Positions 28,388 through 37,204 of a stretch of DNA of 64,000 nt are shown piece by piece. The stretch lies in the NCBI GenBank assembly GCA_913061235.1, contig CAJXTB010000009.1, positions 186,001 to 250,000 of the forward strand, given 5' to 3'. The notes under the pieces were generated by a model. That model was given only the letters and a program-made list of their open reading frames with translations. It was not told where the DNA came from and searched no databases. Numbering within the stretch: position 1 is the stretch's first letter; the number at the start of each line of letters is the position of its first letter. This DNA comes from an uncultured Pseudomonadota bacterium. Lineage in GTDB: Bacteria > Myxococcota_A > UBA796 > GCA-2862545. The position numbers and the translations under genes were made by a program.

Positions 28388-31030
28388 ATGAGTGATGGTC
28401 AGCAAACCCCCGTCTCCGGTGCTTGGACGACGGAATCTTCAGCGAGTGTCGACCGCTATGAGCGACTAGGTCTGCTCGGTGAGGGCGGTATGGGCTCGGT
28501 GTGGCGTGCGCGAGACCGTGCGTTGAACCGAGATGTTGCCTACAAGACGGTCAGTCCAGATGCCTCTACTGAGGTCCGAGACCGGCTTGTTCAAGAGGCC
28601 CGAATAGCGGCGAATCTTGCTGGAACCGGCTGTATATCGGTGTTTGACCACGGTACCGCCGCAGACGGTCGCCCCTACTACACCATGGAGATGCTCACCT
28701 TTCCGGCTTTCGGCGGAGATGCGTCGCAGACACTGCGGCAACTCCTAGACGTGGCAACAACGCTGGGAGCGGCTCATGCTCGTGGCATCGTCCACCGCGA
28801 CGTCAAGCCGAGCAATGTAGGGCTGGCGGGAACACGCGCAGTGCTCGCAGACTGGGGATTGGCACGCCCGGTGGAGGCTATCAGTGAGTGGGACCAGTCG
28901 ATCTTGACCCAGGCGCGTCCGCGAACCTCTACCGGACTGGCCATGGGAACCGCCGGGTACATGGCTCCGGAGCAATTGACCGGTGCTCCGGCGAGTCTGC
29001 GCGCGGACGTGTGGTCGCTCGGCGCCATGCTGTACGACCTCATCGCGGATGGCCGCTTAAAGCAGGGTGGTGGGCACACGCTCATGGGCCAGGTGGTTGC
29101 TGGCACCGTCGCCTTTCCCGATACTGGATTGGGACGATTGGCGAGATCCGCCCTGTCTCTCGATCCCGAGGCCCGTCCCCCCAATGCGGCGGTCTTTGCC
29201 GATACTCTGCGTGGGTGTCTCGAACCGCCAAAGACCACGCGTCCGTCTCTTGTTTGGGTCGTTGCGGTTGCAGTCGTTGCTGTAGCTGGTGGGCTGGTCG
29301 CGGGATGGATGCTCGTTCCCGACTTCCGTCCGCAGGCGTCCCAATCAACAGCCTCTCTTGCGTGGTCTCGAGTGGATGCGGGTCGCCGGCATGAGGCGCG
29401 TGTGCTTGGGCTTCAAGCGGATGCTGCCTTGTCGTCGCCGGAGAGTCGCGGCTTGCTCACCTTGCCTCCTTCGTCATCGACCGAAGCGACTGCCTACCCT
29501 TCGGACTGTCCACGGTGGGTCTTGGACGATCGGCAGCCTTTGGCGGTGTGTGTGCGGCCGGACATGGTCGCCGCATACGCGTCAGACGGCAGCGTTCGCT
29601 GGGAAGTGCAGGCGGCCGAAACCCACGCTGTGCGCTCCTCAGCCGGACGGGTCACGTTTGCTGGCTCCTTCGAGAATGTGCGCGTTGCGCCTGACGGAAC
29701 CGCTCAGCGCATGCAGTACTCCGCCACCGAATCGCTCGTTTCCGTTGGCGACGAGTGGGTGGTGAAGACGGGGGATTTACTGCGTCGGATATCGGTGGAC
29801 GGGACGGTACGGGACGACCTTGCGGATGGCGTCGACCAACTAGTGGGCGCCGTCGGAATGGGGTCGGTGAGTGCCGAGCGTGGGCAGCTCGTTCTTCGTG
29901 ATGGGCCTAGAACGTCGATGGTCTTTGTCGGACAGCTTGTTGTGGCGATGCGTGACCTTGGCGAGGTCGTCCTCGTGGTTGGGGAGCGCGGATTGGTGTT
30001 GGAGCTTGACCGCGAGAGTTGGACGGAGCGCAGGCGGTACGCCTTACCGGGTCGAGGCGGGGTGCTCGCCGCCGCCATTGGGCCACTTGGGGAGGTGGTT
30101 TGGTCCACCCGTCATGGCGTGTTGCGTGCGTCGAATGGGATTGTCACCGACCAGGTTTCTATGTCTTCTGCCGTCCAACTCTCTGTCGACGAACAGGGTC
30201 GGGTTTGGGGACAGACCGACGGCCAGCTTTGGCAGTGGCGCTCAACGGATGAGGGGCGTCATGTCTACGAGCCCCTGAATGCGTCAACCACGGGTCTTTC
30301 ACGAAACGGCCCCTATCTGGCGGTCGGAACAGATGATGAGCGACTGTTGACGGTGATTCCGGGTAGTGGCGAGTCAAGAGCATCGCGTCTGGACGGCGAA
30401 AATGTGCGCGACATGTTCGTTACGCCGACGGGTTCGTACGCGGTGGCCGGAGGGTCTTTGGTACGAGGTGGAAGAGACCCTCTGACCTACGAGCAGATCG
30501 GGAGTGCTGCCCTACTTGGCGATGGCACCATCATTGGTGTGGCTCGCTGGGGACCGGGCGTGTCCTGGCTCAAAGACGACATCCGCCATCATGAGCGGGA
30601 CACTGAACTGTTCCGTTCGGTCCAGTCGGATGTCTCGGGAGAGTTCGCGATTGCACGGACCATTGATGGCGACCTGTGGCGCATCGATCCCGACCATTCA
30701 TTGACTCCGCTCAGCATTGCGGGTGTGTCGGCCTTCACCGGCTGCGAAGCTGGACTCGTGGTTGCCCGTGGCTCCGTTGTGTCCATTCCCGGTGCGTCCG
30801 ATGTCGACGTTGGTGAGCCGGTGACCGCTCTTATCGGTGACCGCGATTTTGTGGTGGTTGGCACCCGCTTTGGCACCATTTGGGTACTGTCCCACGACGG
30901 TGACAGGTTGGCTCGAATGCAGGCGCATGGCGAGCGAATCAGCGCGCTCACCCTGTTTGCAGACGACCTGTTTACCGGAAGCTGGGAGCCCGGCGTGCGT
31001 CGCTGGCAGCTCGCGGCTCTACGCCCCTAG
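28388..31030 (+). CDS. Transmembrane Ser/Thr protein kinase with propeller-like sensor domain
   Basis: An 880-residue receptor-type kinase. The Hanks-type domain (residues 24-275) has G-E-G-G-M-G (31-36), Lys53, H-R-D-V-K-P-S-N with Asp138, D-W-G instead of D-F-G (155-157) and A-P-E (193-195). All catalytic residues are present, so it is probably active. A single membrane helix (about 288-311) leads to a 570-residue outer domain of repeated beta-strand units (D-G-S-V-R-W-E-V, D-G-T-V-R-D-D-L, S-H-D-G-D-R-L) typical of WD40/PQQ-like propellers. GTG 28379 lies 9 bases upstream in frame. Its 3' end overlaps the convergent gene by 12 bases. Confidence 0.9.
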   Translation: MSDGQQTPVSGAWTTESSASVDRYERLGLLGEGGMGSVWRARDRALNRDVAYKTVSPDASTEVRDRLVQEARIAANLAGTGCISVFDHGTAADGRPYYTMEMLTFPAFGGDASQTLRQLLDVATTLGAAHARGIVHRDVKPSNVGLAGTRAVLADWGLARPVEAISEWDQSILTQARPRTSTGLAMGTAGYMAPEQLTGAPASLRADVWSLGAMLYDLIADGRLKQGGGHTLMGQVVAGTVAFPDTGLGRLARSALSLDPEARPPNAAVFADTLRGCLEPPKTTRPSLVWVVAVAVVAVAGGLVAGWMLVPDFRPQASQSTASLAWSRVDAGRRHEARVLGLQADAALSSPESRGLLTLPPSSSTEATAYPSDCPRWVLDDRQPLAVCVRPDMVAAYASDGSVRWEVQAAETHAVRSSAGRVTFAGSFENVRVAPDGTAQRMQYSATESLVSVGDEWVVKTGDLLRRISVDGTVRDDLADGVDQLVGAVGMGSVSAERGQLVLRDGPRTSMVFVGQLVVAMRDLGEVVLVVGERGLVLELDRESWTERRRYALPGRGGVLAAAIGPLGEVVWSTRHGVLRASNGIVTDQVSMSSAVQLSVDEQGRVWGQTDGQLWQWRSTDEGRHVYEPLNASTTGLSRNGPYLAVGTDDERLLTVIPGSGESRASRLDGENVRDMFVTPTGSYAVAGGSLVRGGRDPLTYEQIGSAALLGDGTIIGVARWGPGVSWLKDDIRHHERDTELFRSVQSDVSGEFAIARTIDGDLWRIDPDHSLTPLSIAGVSAFTGCEAGLVVARGSVVSIPGASDVDVGEPVTALIGDRDFVVVGTRFGTIWVLSHDGDRLARMQAHGERISALTLFADDLFTGSWEPGVRRWQLAALRP

Positions 31031-31804
31031 CGGAGCATCATCCCTTTCATCTCGCTCAATGTACGGAAAGCGAATGGGCTCCAGGAAGAACTGCTCTTCG
31101 ACGGCCGCAGTCTCCTTCGACAGGGCCTGCGGCATCAGGCTGACAAGCTCGTTGAACTTCTTCATGCCGACCTTGTACGTAGTGAATCCTCCGTAGCGAC
31201 CTGTGGCCATGATCACTTCACTGCGACCGTTGCCCAAGGGCCGTACTTGAACCGCCCACTCAAGCTCGATGACACCGAGTCCGACTCCCCACTGGAACTT
31301 CAGTCCAGACAGGGCACGCTTCATTGCTGGGTTGGCTCTGAGTCGTGCCTGAAGGGCGGGGTCTTCGCAGACGACCTTGGGATGTCGCCATCCGAGTGCA
31401 AGGAGCAGGACCCAGAACAGTCCACAGGTGAACATGCCGGCAAAGATGATGAGGCGCAGATTGTCTGGGTGTCCGAGCCACGGCTGGACCACCTTGAATG
31501 TTGCAGTGGTTGAACCTTCGATCTCGGCACGGTGCTCGCCTGGAAGGGTGACTGTGCCGGAGTAGGGCTGAACGAACTGGTGTGAACCGCTGGCGCCCTG
31601 GATGTCGTAGATGTGGAAGCTCTCGTTCTTGAGGCTGCCGCCAACGGTGGCTGCGAATGCGCTCTTGAGAGACTTTCCAATACCGCCTGCACCTTCGGGG
31701 GTGATGGCCTCAACGCTGGATAGTGTGAGGCCCGCCGCCTCAATCTCCGCTTCAACAGCCTTTCGTTGCCGCTTCATTCCCTTGCTCTCTGACGCGCCTG
31801 CCAT
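31019..31804 (-). CDS. Conserved-looking protein with one membrane segment
   Basis: A 261-residue protein. One strongly hydrophobic helix (about residues 117-138, I-I-F-A-G-M-F-T-C-G-L-F-W-V-L-L) is flanked by soluble parts. The N-terminal half begins with a charged K-R-Q-R-K-A helix; the C-terminal half has no known motif. An ideal AGGAGG precedes the ATG at 31804. Tail-to-tail overlap of 12 bases with the kinase gene. I do not recognise the family. Confidence 0.68.
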   Translation of the reverse strand: MAGASESKGMKRQRKAVEAEIEAAGLTLSSVEAITPEGAGGIGKSLKSAFAATVGGSLKNESFHIYDIQGASGSHQFVQPYSGTVTLPGEHRAEIEGSTTATFKVVQPWLGHPDNLRLIIFAGMFTCGLFWVLLLALGWRHPKVVCEDPALQARLRANPAMKRALSGLKFQWGVGLGVIELEWAVQVRPLGNGRSEVIMATGRYGGFTTYKVGMKKFNELVSLMPQALSKETAAVEEQFFLEPIRFPYIERDERDDAPLGA

Positions 31805-31870
31805 CTGTTCCTCCTAGTCTGGTGTCGGCTCGTATTGCGCAGGCGTCGAACAAGAACGAACAGTTGAGGG

Positions 31871-32620
31871 CTACGGTCGCAGGATTTTTCGAACCATCCG
31901 CGCGGTGAAGTCATGACCTGCAAAGTAGGCAATGCGTACTTCGGCCCCGTTGTAGTCAATGTCTACGTGCGCCACATTGTCGACATCGCGGCCGTCGACC
32001 ACCGCTCGAACGGGTCGGTGCTCACCACGCAGGACCGTGACCCGAGCGCGTGCTGTTGCTGGTAGGGCGAAAGGATGCAGTCGTGGGTGATGCGGACAAA
32101 TGGGGGTCACCGTTAGAATCGGTAGCTCTGGATGGCAGGCCATTCCGCCGGCGGAGAAGTTGTATGCTGTAGAGCCCAAGGCCGTAGCGAAGATGACGCC
32201 GTCCGCAACAAGAGAATCAACGACAACGTCGTCGCCAATCGCAATGGAGAGTCGTGCGGTCTGACCGCTGGCCCGCTCTAGGTACACATCATTGACGGCG
32301 GCATCTTCTACGACGGTTCCGTCTGTCCGAGTGATGCTTGCGTGGAGCAGTGGAAAGGTATGGGTTCGCCACTGCTTCTTGCGTAGGCGCTCAGCGATGG
32401 TGGCCATATCGACGGCATCGTTGAGCAAGAAGCCCATGTGGCCGGCGTTCAAGCCTAGGTAGGTCCGGTCTGTACCCAGGGTGTGCACGGTGCGGAGCAG
32501 ATAGCCGTCGCCCCCAATGACAACGACCACCTCTTCCCCGCTGAGCCCTTCTGGAAGGTGTTCTGCGAGGGCATCGCGGAGCTCTCGGGCACGCGGGTTG
32601 CGTTCGTCGCAGGCAATCAT
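31871..32620 (-). CDS. nadK: NAD kinase
   Basis: NadK phosphorylates NAD to NADP. The family motif G-G-D-G is at residues 36-39, followed by G-H-M-G-F-L; the N-D-V-Y-L-E-R motif and the Gly-rich A-T-A-L-G-S-T-A-Y loop are present. At 249 residues it is shorter than the E. coli enzyme (292), mainly at the N-terminus, where the usual first Rossmann strand is abbreviated. The start overlaps the upstream gene by ATGA. Confidence 0.88.
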   Translation of the reverse strand: MIACDERNPRARELRDALAEHLPEGLSGEEVVVVIGGDGYLLRTVHTLGTDRTYLGLNAGHMGFLLNDAVDMATIAERLRKKQWRTHTFPLLHASITRTDGTVVEDAAVNDVYLERASGQTARLSIAIGDDVVVDSLVADGVIFATALGSTAYNFSAGGMACHPELPILTVTPICPHHPRLHPFALPATARARVTVLRGEHRPVRAVVDGRDVDNVAHVDIDYNGAEVRIAYFAGHDFTARMVRKILRP

Positions 32621-33399
32621 GGGCTCTCCCAGGTGGCGAGGGAGACCATCGCACGGAGCAGTGTGTGGGCGCTTGAATCCTCGAGAGGCCAGCTTCCCCA
32701 GACGGTGATCAAGTGGTCGTCGGTAGGAATTGCCCAGATCTCAGCCCGCTCTCCGCGGCCAGGCGCGGGTACGTCCAACAACAAGCGAATGCCGGATCGA
32801 CCGTCGATCCAAGCGGTGTGTCGGTCCAAGAGCAGGCACCCACAGGATTGCTCAACACTGATCCGGAACGCTTCTGTGGTGGGGTCTTCGGCGGGTAGCT
32901 GCAAGACCTCCACCCGACCGGCACCGATCTGCCAGGTGGTGGACTGGTCATCACTCGACGCCGGCGAGGGGGCAGTGAGCGACAGACCGTGATGTTGGGC
33001 CTGCTCCCATGCGCTGACGTCGACGGATGCAGGTGCTGGACTGGTCACGGTGAACGTGCCCGCTACGCCGTCGGTGTATGCGACCTCGCCAATGCTCACA
33101 CCGGCTGCGTTGTAGTAGAAGGTCTGCTGCGGCACGCGCCGTTCTCGTCGTGTGTACCTCTCGAAGACGCCGTCAGGGAAGACGTTTCCGACGATATCAC
33201 CGTTAGTACGACGCCAACGTCCACGGACGGGCCCGTCTCCATCTACGGTTGCGTAGCTTCGGACGCGCAGTGATTCACCCACCCGTCCCATTTCCCGCTC
33301 GGGATTGGCATCGGCCATCGCGATGAGCAGCACCATCCACATACAGGCAAGACTCCCAGCCTCTCTTCGATACCGCAAGTGGGGCGGCATGGCCAACAC
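32617..33399 (-). CDS. Hypothetical exported protein upstream of nadK
   Basis: A 260-residue protein overlapping nadK by 4 bases. The given start is GTG 33399; ATG 33390, and ATG 33342 which begins a short signal-like M-W-M-V-L-L-I-A-M-A-D-A, are alternatives. The N-terminal half is strand-rich (V-R-G-R-W-R-R, F-Y-Y-N-A-A-G) and resembles small periplasmic beta-proteins. A C-G-C-L-L-L-D motif lies near residue 185. No function is recognised. Only 20 bases separate it from the divergent DapF-like gene. Confidence 0.6.
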   Translation of the reverse strand: MLAMPPHLRYRREAGSLACMWMVLLIAMADANPEREMGRVGESLRVRSYATVDGDGPVRGRWRRTNGDIVGNVFPDGVFERYTRRERRVPQQTFYYNAAGVSIGEVAYTDGVAGTFTVTSPAPASVDVSAWEQAQHHGLSLTAPSPASSDDQSTTWQIGAGRVEVLQLPAEDPTTEAFRISVEQSCGCLLLDRHTAWIDGRSGIRLLLDVPAPGRGERAEIWAIPTDDHLITVWGSWPLEDSSAHTLLRAMVSLATWESP

Positions 33400-33419
33400 C
33401 GGGCGCGATACACGACCGC

Positions 33420-34235
33420 ATGAAACTCATACGTGCTCATGGTCTTGGTAATGTCTACTTGGTCTTGGCCTGTGGCTCGCCGCTGACGGTTTCACTCGTC
33501 CAAGCGCTGTGCGACTCCGCTACGGGTGTAGGAGCAGACGGCGTCCTGGAGCCTGTTGAGACGACCGACGCCGACTTCGGGGTGCGCATCTGGAATCCCG
33601 ATGGGTCGGTTGCTGAAAAGTCAGGCAATGGCCTACGCATTTTCGCTCGCTGGCTAAACGACGGCGGCGCACCGGCGCGGTTTTCAGTGTGGACAGGGTT
33701 CGACCGGGTCTTCTGCGACGTCTCTGACCATGACATTCGTGTTGAAATGGGCACAGCGACCGTTGAGCCTAGCCGTGTCCCAGTAGTCAGCACGTCTCCC
33801 GTGTTGGGTGTGCGCTTGGCTGCGCCAGCACCGGATGTTCCGGTTGTAGCGGTGGGCATCGGCAATCCACACTGCGTGCTCTTTGTCGACGACGTTGACG
33901 CCGTTCCTTGGCGTGAGTGGGGCGCTGTGTTGGAGACCCACCCGGCCTTCCCAAACCGCACCAATGTTCAGGTGGCATCTGTTCAAGACGACCACATTGC
34001 GATTCGAATCTGGGAGCGTGGAGCGGGAGTCACCCCAGCGTCAGGCAGCTCAGCGTGCGCTGTAGCGGTTGCGGCCATGCTTGCTGGACGTGTCGCGTTT
34101 GGCGAGGTGTGCGTGCGGGCGACTGGAGGGGACCTGTTTGTCACGGTGAGTGAGACCCTATCTGTCATGTTGCGTGGACCGGTCGAGGTAGTCGGTGAAA
34201 TCTCGATAGATGAGCGTTGGATGCTATCGCGTTGA
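33420..34235 (+). CDS. DapF-family protein lacking both catalytic cysteines
   Basis: The 271-residue protein aligns along its length with diaminopimelate epimerase: H-G-L-G-N at 7-11, G-V-G-A-D-G at 36-41, N-P-D-G-S near 59, G-N-P-H-C at 148-152, E-R-G-A-G at 199-203. Both catalytic Cys are replaced by Ser: the usual C-G-N-G is S-G-N-G (Ser68) and the usual A-C-G is A-S-G (Ser208). The conserved Asp-Phe after H-G-L-G-N and the Glu after E-R-G-A-G are also changed (V-Y and V). DAP epimerisation by the two-Cys mechanism is therefore unlikely. It may be a repurposed isomerase-fold protein. Genome-wide presence of a normal dapF cannot be judged here. Confidence 0.85.
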   Translation: MKLIRAHGLGNVYLVLACGSPLTVSLVQALCDSATGVGADGVLEPVETTDADFGVRIWNPDGSVAEKSGNGLRIFARWLNDGGAPARFSVWTGFDRVFCDVSDHDIRVEMGTATVEPSRVPVVSTSPVLGVRLAAPAPDVPVVAVGIGNPHCVLFVDDVDAVPWREWGAVLETHPAFPNRTNVQVASVQDDHIAIRIWERGAGVTPASGSSACAVAVAAMLAGRVAFGEVCVRATGGDLFVTVSETLSVMLRGPVEVVGEISIDERWMLSR

Positions 34236-34262
34236 TAATGGTGCCTCCGTATGTGTGGTAAA

Positions 34263-34280
34263 TATAATATTGCATATTAT
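34263..34280 (+). promoter_or_regulatory. AT-rich promoter with palindromic operator
   Basis: A perfect TATAAT (34263-34268) overlaps a palindrome of ATAATAT and ATATTAT (34264-34280, TGC centre) 40-57 bases before the small gene at 34321. No good -35 is found at 16-18 bases. The AT-rich patch is unlike the GC-rich surroundings. A dyad over the -10 suits a repressor site. Confidence 0.5.
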
Positions 34281-34320
34281 CAAGGACCCGTTATTGGTAC
34301 TCTATTGAAAAGGAGAACCC

Positions 34321-34533
34321 ATGAAAACGGAAATTGAGATTAGCAAGAAAGACGAAGAGACGTTGAAAGCCGGTAATACAGAGACGCTCCGGACCGTCCC
34401 AGGAACCGAACGGGTCATCGCTGACTTCGAGAAGGGTGAGCCAATTGTACACAAGGACGAGTCCCAGTCGAGTGCATTTCGTCGCACTGCGAACCTGGTA
34501 CATGTCAACTTGGTGAGCGATACGTCAGCCTAA
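34321..34533 (+). CDS. Small polar protein of unknown function
   Basis: A 70-residue hydrophilic protein (M-K-T-E-I-E-I-S-K-K) with no Cys, no membrane segment and no signal peptide. AAGGAG lies at 7 bases before the ATG, the best Shine-Dalgarno in the area, and the AT-rich promoter patch upstream supports real expression. The N-terminal 15 residues are charged and probably helical. No homologue family is recognised. It is convergent with the PP2C fusion gene. Confidence 0.6.
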   Translation: MKTEIEISKKDEETLKAGNTETLRTVPGTERVIADFEKGEPIVHKDESQSSAFRRTANLVHVNLVSDTSA

Positions 34534-34566
34534 AGCCGACTTACTACGTGCTGCTGGAACGGACCC

Positions 34567-36057
34567 TTACGGGATGCCGACCACTACGACGGTCACGTTG
34601 TCTTTGCCGCCGCCATGATGGGCAGCCTTGACCAGCTCACGCGACGCAATGCGTGGGTCGCTGTAGGTCGACAAGATCTCTTGGATGTCGCGGTCTTCGA
34701 CCTCGCCCCACAGTCCATCTGAACACAAGATCACCCGGTCACCCGTCTGCAGGTCCACCCGGAAGATGTCGATGTCGACGTCGCGCTCGGTACCGACCGT
34801 GCGCAGGAGGATGTTGCTGTGCGGATGGGTGCGTGCTTCTTCGGCGGTAATGCGCCCACGCTCAACCATTTTGGCAACCAAGCTGTGGTCACGGGTCACC
34901 GGATGCAGCTCACGGTCGCGGAACAGGTAGCCACGTGAGTCCCCGACGTTGGCGACGAGCGCGGTCTTGCCTTCGAGTAGCAGCATCGACACCAAGGTGG
35001 TGCCCATGTCGTTGCCCTTCTCTTCGGCGTGCTCTTTGATGGTGTTGTTGGCCGTCTGGAAGGCGTGATCGAACAGCTCTTCGAGGGCGTCGAGCCCAGC
35101 GGGCTGTAGTTTCTCTTGCTCTTCGGCAATGCGACAGATGGTCTCTACGGCGAGCTCGCTGGCGACTTCTCCGCCGTCATGGCCACCCATGCCGTCTGCG
35201 ACCACGTACAATCGAGCGCGATCGGAGAGCTTGCGCCAGCCCCAGTTGTCTTCGTTTAGCTGACGAACCAAGCCAACATCGGTCATGCCGGCGATAGTCG
35301 GTGTAGGACCGCCATTGACGAACTGTTCGTAGCGTTTGTCTACTTCGCGGCCGAAGGTCGCGGGTGAGCTGAAAGCACCTTCCCAAGCGGCGCGCAGGAA
35401 GGTCTGAAGCTCAGTATCTTCGACATCACAGTAGCGGCGCAGCATGTGGCCAACGCTGTTGAGCTCGGCATTGCGGTGAGCTTCGGGAACAGGGCCGTCA
35501 TGGACCGCTTCGACTTCGAGGTCGAACAGCCGCACCGAGTTGTCACGCGCGATGATCAGGTTGGCAGGCTTGATGCGAGCGAGCTGAACGCCGTTGTTGT
35601 GCAAGAAAGCCAGGGTGCCGGCCAGGCGCTGTGCCAAGTCAATGACCCGGGTGCTGGCCAGAGGTGCAGCCTCGTCCAGCATCAGGCCTTCGCCCGAGTA
35701 CGGGACGACGGTGAACAGCTGACGCTCGTTGTGGATGAAGACATCCACGGGTCGGAGCATGCCTGGATGTTCCAACTTTTTGTCGAACCAAGCCAGGGTC
35801 GCGTCGAAGCGTTCGTGCATCCAACGGGTGGCTAAGAGGAACCGGCGGTCGGACAGTGGCGCGTTGCATGAGATGCATTCACGAACAGCACGGTCGTTCT
35901 CAGTTTCACACTCCCAACACTTGCGCGTGGGGCGGTCCGGTCGCGCATCCGTTGCTAGGTAGAACATCCGGCCCTCTGCAAGGCGGACGAGTCCCTCTAC
36001 AACGTAGTGCTCACCAAGTAGGGTTCCAGGCGGAAGATGCGCGGGCCGATCAGCCAT
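34567..36057 (-). CDS. Pseudokinase-zinc ribbon-PP2C phosphatase fusion
   Basis: A 496-residue protein. The N-terminal 240 residues have the Ser/Thr kinase fold but are degenerate: the H-R-D position reads L-A-R (in A-R-I-K-P-A-N, about 160-166) and D-F-G reads D-L-E (179-181). A zinc ribbon is inserted (Cys47, Cys50, Cys61, Cys64). Residues from about 255 form a complete PP2C domain with metal-binding motifs N-E-D, V-A-D-G-M-G-G-H, N-V-G-D-S-R, S-D-G-L-W and G-G-K-D-N-V. So it is probably an active Ser/Thr phosphatase regulated by a non-catalytic kinase module. It may reverse the action of the receptor kinase at 28.4-31.0 kb; that is inference. Confidence 0.9.
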   Translation of the reverse strand: MADRPAHLPPGTLLGEHYVVEGLVRLAEGRMFYLATDARPDRPTRKCWECETENDRAVRECISCNAPLSDRRFLLATRWMHERFDATLAWFDKKLEHPGMLRPVDVFIHNERQLFTVVPYSGEGLMLDEAAPLASTRVIDLAQRLAGTLAFLHNNGVQLARIKPANLIIARDNSVRLFDLEVEAVHDGPVPEAHRNAELNSVGHMLRRYCDVEDTELQTFLRAAWEGAFSSPATFGREVDKRYEQFVNGGPTPTIAGMTDVGLVRQLNEDNWGWRKLSDRARLYVVADGMGGHDGGEVASELAVETICRIAEEQEKLQPAGLDALEELFDHAFQTANNTIKEHAEEKGNDMGTTLVSMLLLEGKTALVANVGDSRGYLFRDRELHPVTRDHSLVAKMVERGRITAEEARTHPHSNILLRTVGTERDVDIDIFRVDLQTGDRVILCSDGLWGEVEDRDIQEILSTYSDPRIASRELVKAAHHGGGKDNVTVVVVGIP

Positions 36058-36310
36058 GTCGTGGCATGTCCATTGATTAGTTGAGGCGCGAGGTAGCGCG
36101 ATTCCAGGCAGCTTAGCGCACGTAGCGACGCAGGGGGGGCAAACGCACTGTCACCATGATTTCAGACGCTTTTGTGTCAGTCAGCTGACGAACTTGAGGT
36201 CGAGCATGCGCTCGTGACGGATTGGGACTATGAGCGCCCACCTGGGACCAGCCAACGGCGGAATCCTGGGGCACACTGGCAACGATTGCTGGCTTCTCCT
36301 GGAGATTCGA

Positions 36311-37204
36311 ATGACTTGGCGTTCTCTGTCCCTAATTGCATTGCTCACCCCGCTGACTCTGGTCGGATGTCCTCCTGAGGATCCTTCGGATACCAACGAA
36401 GGCACCGAAGGAACTGACGGAACCGACGGCACTGACGGTACCGATGGCACTGACGGAACCGACGGTACAGATGCACCTGATTTCAACTGCCACGTGTTGC
36501 CATCGTCCCTGCCTGATTGGGCCGGCGATCTCAACCCACCCGCACTCGCGACCACCACGCCATTCGCGTTTGACGCGGGTCTCGATGACGTCATCGCTGC
36601 TCTGCCTGCAAACGGCGAGACGGCAACCGTCAACATCCCAGTGACCGGTGCTGTCGTCACCACCTTGGGCTTCAACCCCGAAGCTGACCTGGGTGTGGTC
36701 CATACGTTCTACGTTGGTGATGCAACCGGCGGCGCTCTGGTCCGTCTCGACTTCACGGACGACACAACAGCCGTTGACGTCGTTCCTGGTGACGCTCTCA
36801 ACTTCACCGTCACTGAGATGGAGAACTTCAACGGTCTGCTTCAGATCGCTGCCATCTCCGACCTTACCGTGACTTCGCAGGCCAATGAGGTCTACATCGT
36901 CGCTTCGACCGGTCTCGCCATCGACACCGTCAATGACATCAGCGTTGTGCATCAGCTGCACGGTGAGCTCACAAGCTCCGAGAGCGGCTGTGGCGGTTCC
37001 TCGGTCTGCTTTGACTTCGAGACCCGTGATGGCGACATCGCAGTCGTCAGCACCCTGCGCATCAACAACAACAACCTGCAGACTCCCCTCATTGAGGGTG
37101 ACTGTGTTCAGGTGAACGCGCCGCTCACGCAGTTCAACGGCGATGCACAATTCAACATCGGGAACTTCGCATGGCAACGCTGGTACGGAAATATCAACGA
37201 CTAG
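36311..37204 (+). CDS. Lipoprotein with Gly-Thr-Asp repeat linker and OB-like fold
   Basis: Starting at ATG 36311 (GGAG ahead), residues 1-18 form a signal with lipobox L-T-L-V-G-C. A linker of G-T-D units (36400-36475) follows, then a Cys-containing, strand-rich domain with P-G-D-A-L-N-F-T-V-T-E and G-L-L-Q-I-A, reminiscent of OB-fold domains in extracellular nucleases. 297 residues. The 3' end overlaps the next lipoprotein gene by 34 bases. First gene of a six-gene operon ending at 43361. Confidence 0.78.
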   Translation: MTWRSLSLIALLTPLTLVGCPPEDPSDTNEGTEGTDGTDGTDGTDGTDGTDGTDAPDFNCHVLPSSLPDWAGDLNPPALATTTPFAFDAGLDDVIAALPANGETATVNIPVTGAVVTTLGFNPEADLGVVHTFYVGDATGGALVRLDFTDDTTAVDVVPGDALNFTVTEMENFNGLLQIAAISDLTVTSQANEVYIVASTGLAIDTVNDISVVHQLHGELTSSESGCGGSSVCFDFETRDGDIAVVSTLRINNNNLQTPLIEGDCVQVNAPLTQFNGDAQFNIGNFAWQRWYGNIND

